From assembly GCA_947476855.1 (NCBI GenBank), contig CANJSR010000265.1, positions 1-6,997 on the forward strand: DNA of 6,997 nucleotides, in the 5' to 3' direction. The notes beneath the pieces are model-generated. The model was given only the letters and a program-made list of their open reading frames with translations, did not search any database and was not told where the DNA came from. This document shows positions 6,432 through 6,997 of the stretch, piece by piece. Positions within the stretch are counted from its first letter, which is position 1. Each line of letters starts with the position of its first letter. Both the position numbers and the translations under genes were made by a program. The stretch comes from Acetobacteraceae bacterium (GTDB taxonomy: Bacteria > Pseudomonadota > Alphaproteobacteria > Acetobacterales > Acetobacteraceae).

Positions 6432-6997
6432 ATGCGCGTATCCATGAGCCTGCCGGTGCAGGATTGGGCGGCCTGCGGCCCCGCGGCCCGCCAGGCCGAA
6501 GAAGATGGCTTCGACATCGTCACCAGCAACGAACTGCGCCACGACCCGTTCACCCCGCTCGCCTTCGCCGCGATGGCGACCGAGCGGGTGCAGCTTGTCC
6601 CCTCCGTGGCGATCGCCTTTCCGCGCAGCCCGATGGTCGTGGCCAACCTAGCCTGGGACCTCCAGCGCCATTCCAAGGGCCGCTTCGTCGTCGGGCTGGG
6701 CAGCCAGGTGAAGGCGCATAACGAGCGTCGGTTCTCCACGCCCTGGATCGCGCCGGCCGCGCGGATGGGCGAATACGCCGAATCGCTGCGCGCGATCTTC
6801 CGCTGCTGGGAAACCGGCGAAAAGCTCAGCTACCAGGGCAAGCACTATAATTTTTCCCTGATGACCCCCGAGTTCTCGCCCGGCCCGAACAACCTGCCGA
6901 TGCCGCCGATCGCGATGGCGGCGGTGGGGCCGCTGATGCTGAAGACCGCCGCGCGCACCGCCGACAGCGTGCGCCTGCACAGCTTCGCCACCCGCAA
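6432..6997 (+). CDS. LLM-class F420/flavin-dependent oxidoreductase, MSMEG_2256-like (TIGR03617 type), 3' end outside the window
   Basis: The frame is open from the ATG at 6432 to the right edge, giving 188 full codons of a protein that usually has about 320-340 residues. The start MRVSMSLPVQDW leads into the first barrel strand of a luciferase-like (LLM) fold. AAEEDGFDIV-type helix residues (19-30), GRFVVGLGSQVKAHNERRF (83-101), PAARMGEYAESLRAIF (108-123), the GKHYNFSLMTPEF stretch (137-149) and MAAVGPLMLKTAARTADSV (162-180) match what I recall of the TIGR03617 group. Members were first named in mycobacteria as probable F420 enzymes. In proteobacteria the cofactor may be FMN or F420 and cannot be read from this part. 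The gene is divergent from the SDR and CoA-transferase pair across 81 bp, a layout common in catabolic clusters for acyl-CoA or xenobiotic substrates. Only the first half or slightly more is visible. Confidence 0.92.
   Translation, partial: MRVSMSLPVQDWAACGPAARQAEEDGFDIVTSNELRHDPFTPLAFAAMATERVQLVPSVAIAFPRSPMVVANLAWDLQRHSKGRFVVGLGSQVKAHNERRFSTPWIAPAARMGEYAESLRAIFRCWETGEKLSYQGKHYNFSLMTPEFSPGPNNLPMPPIAMAAVGPLMLKTAARTADSVRLHSFATR

Noticed and set aside
6351..6542. 64-residue N-terminal extension of the SDR
   Set aside because: It would overlap the divergent LLM gene and lacks a better ribosome binding site; the SDR fold begins right after the ATG at 6350, which has AAGGAGG 6 nt before it.

Overview
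The window is high-GC coding DNA, roughly 65% GC by eye, densely packed with six genes. Gene content (CaiB/BaiF CoA-transferase, short-chain dehydrogenase, an F420/flavin LLM oxidoreductase of the MSMEG_2256 type, M20D amidohydrolase, DUF218 and DUF2235 proteins) and codon use suggest a free-living proteobacterium, most likely an alphaproteobacterium. I cannot fix the genus. No tRNA, rRNA, insertion sequence, CRISPR array or phage gene is visible.

Left part (1-1811, minus strand): an M20D metal-dependent amidohydrolase, cut by the left edge of the window, lies 95 bp downstream of a DUF218/YdcF-type membrane protein. They may be co-transcribed, but nothing shows they share a function. The gap between them holds a short direct repeat.

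Middle (1989-4436, plus strand): one large gene, divergent from the DUF218 gene, encodes an 815-residue protein. It has an N-terminal DUF2235 alpha/beta-hydrolase domain (the fold of the Tle1 phospholipases), three predicted membrane segments, and a C-terminal beta-rich domain of about 175 residues predicted to lie in the periplasm. It ends at a 9-bp hairpin that contains its own stop codon and sits between two convergent genes.

Right part (4453-6997): an SDR gene and a CaiB/BaiF family III CoA-transferase gene form a minus-strand pair whose stop and start codons overlap (TGATG). Divergent from them, across 81 bp, starts an LLM-class oxidoreductase gene cut by the right edge. Together these resemble an acyl-CoA or xenobiotic catabolic cluster: activation by CoA transfer, oxidoreduction by the SDR, and a flavin or F420 redox step. 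The substrate cannot be read from the sequence.

The most unusual object is the DUF2235 protein. It looks like a membrane-anchored cytoplasmic hydrolase tied to an external beta-sandwich domain, with no type VI secretion neighbour in view. Every long extra open frame in the window runs antisense in exact codon register to a real gene and is explained by avoidance of TTA, CTA and TCA codons.
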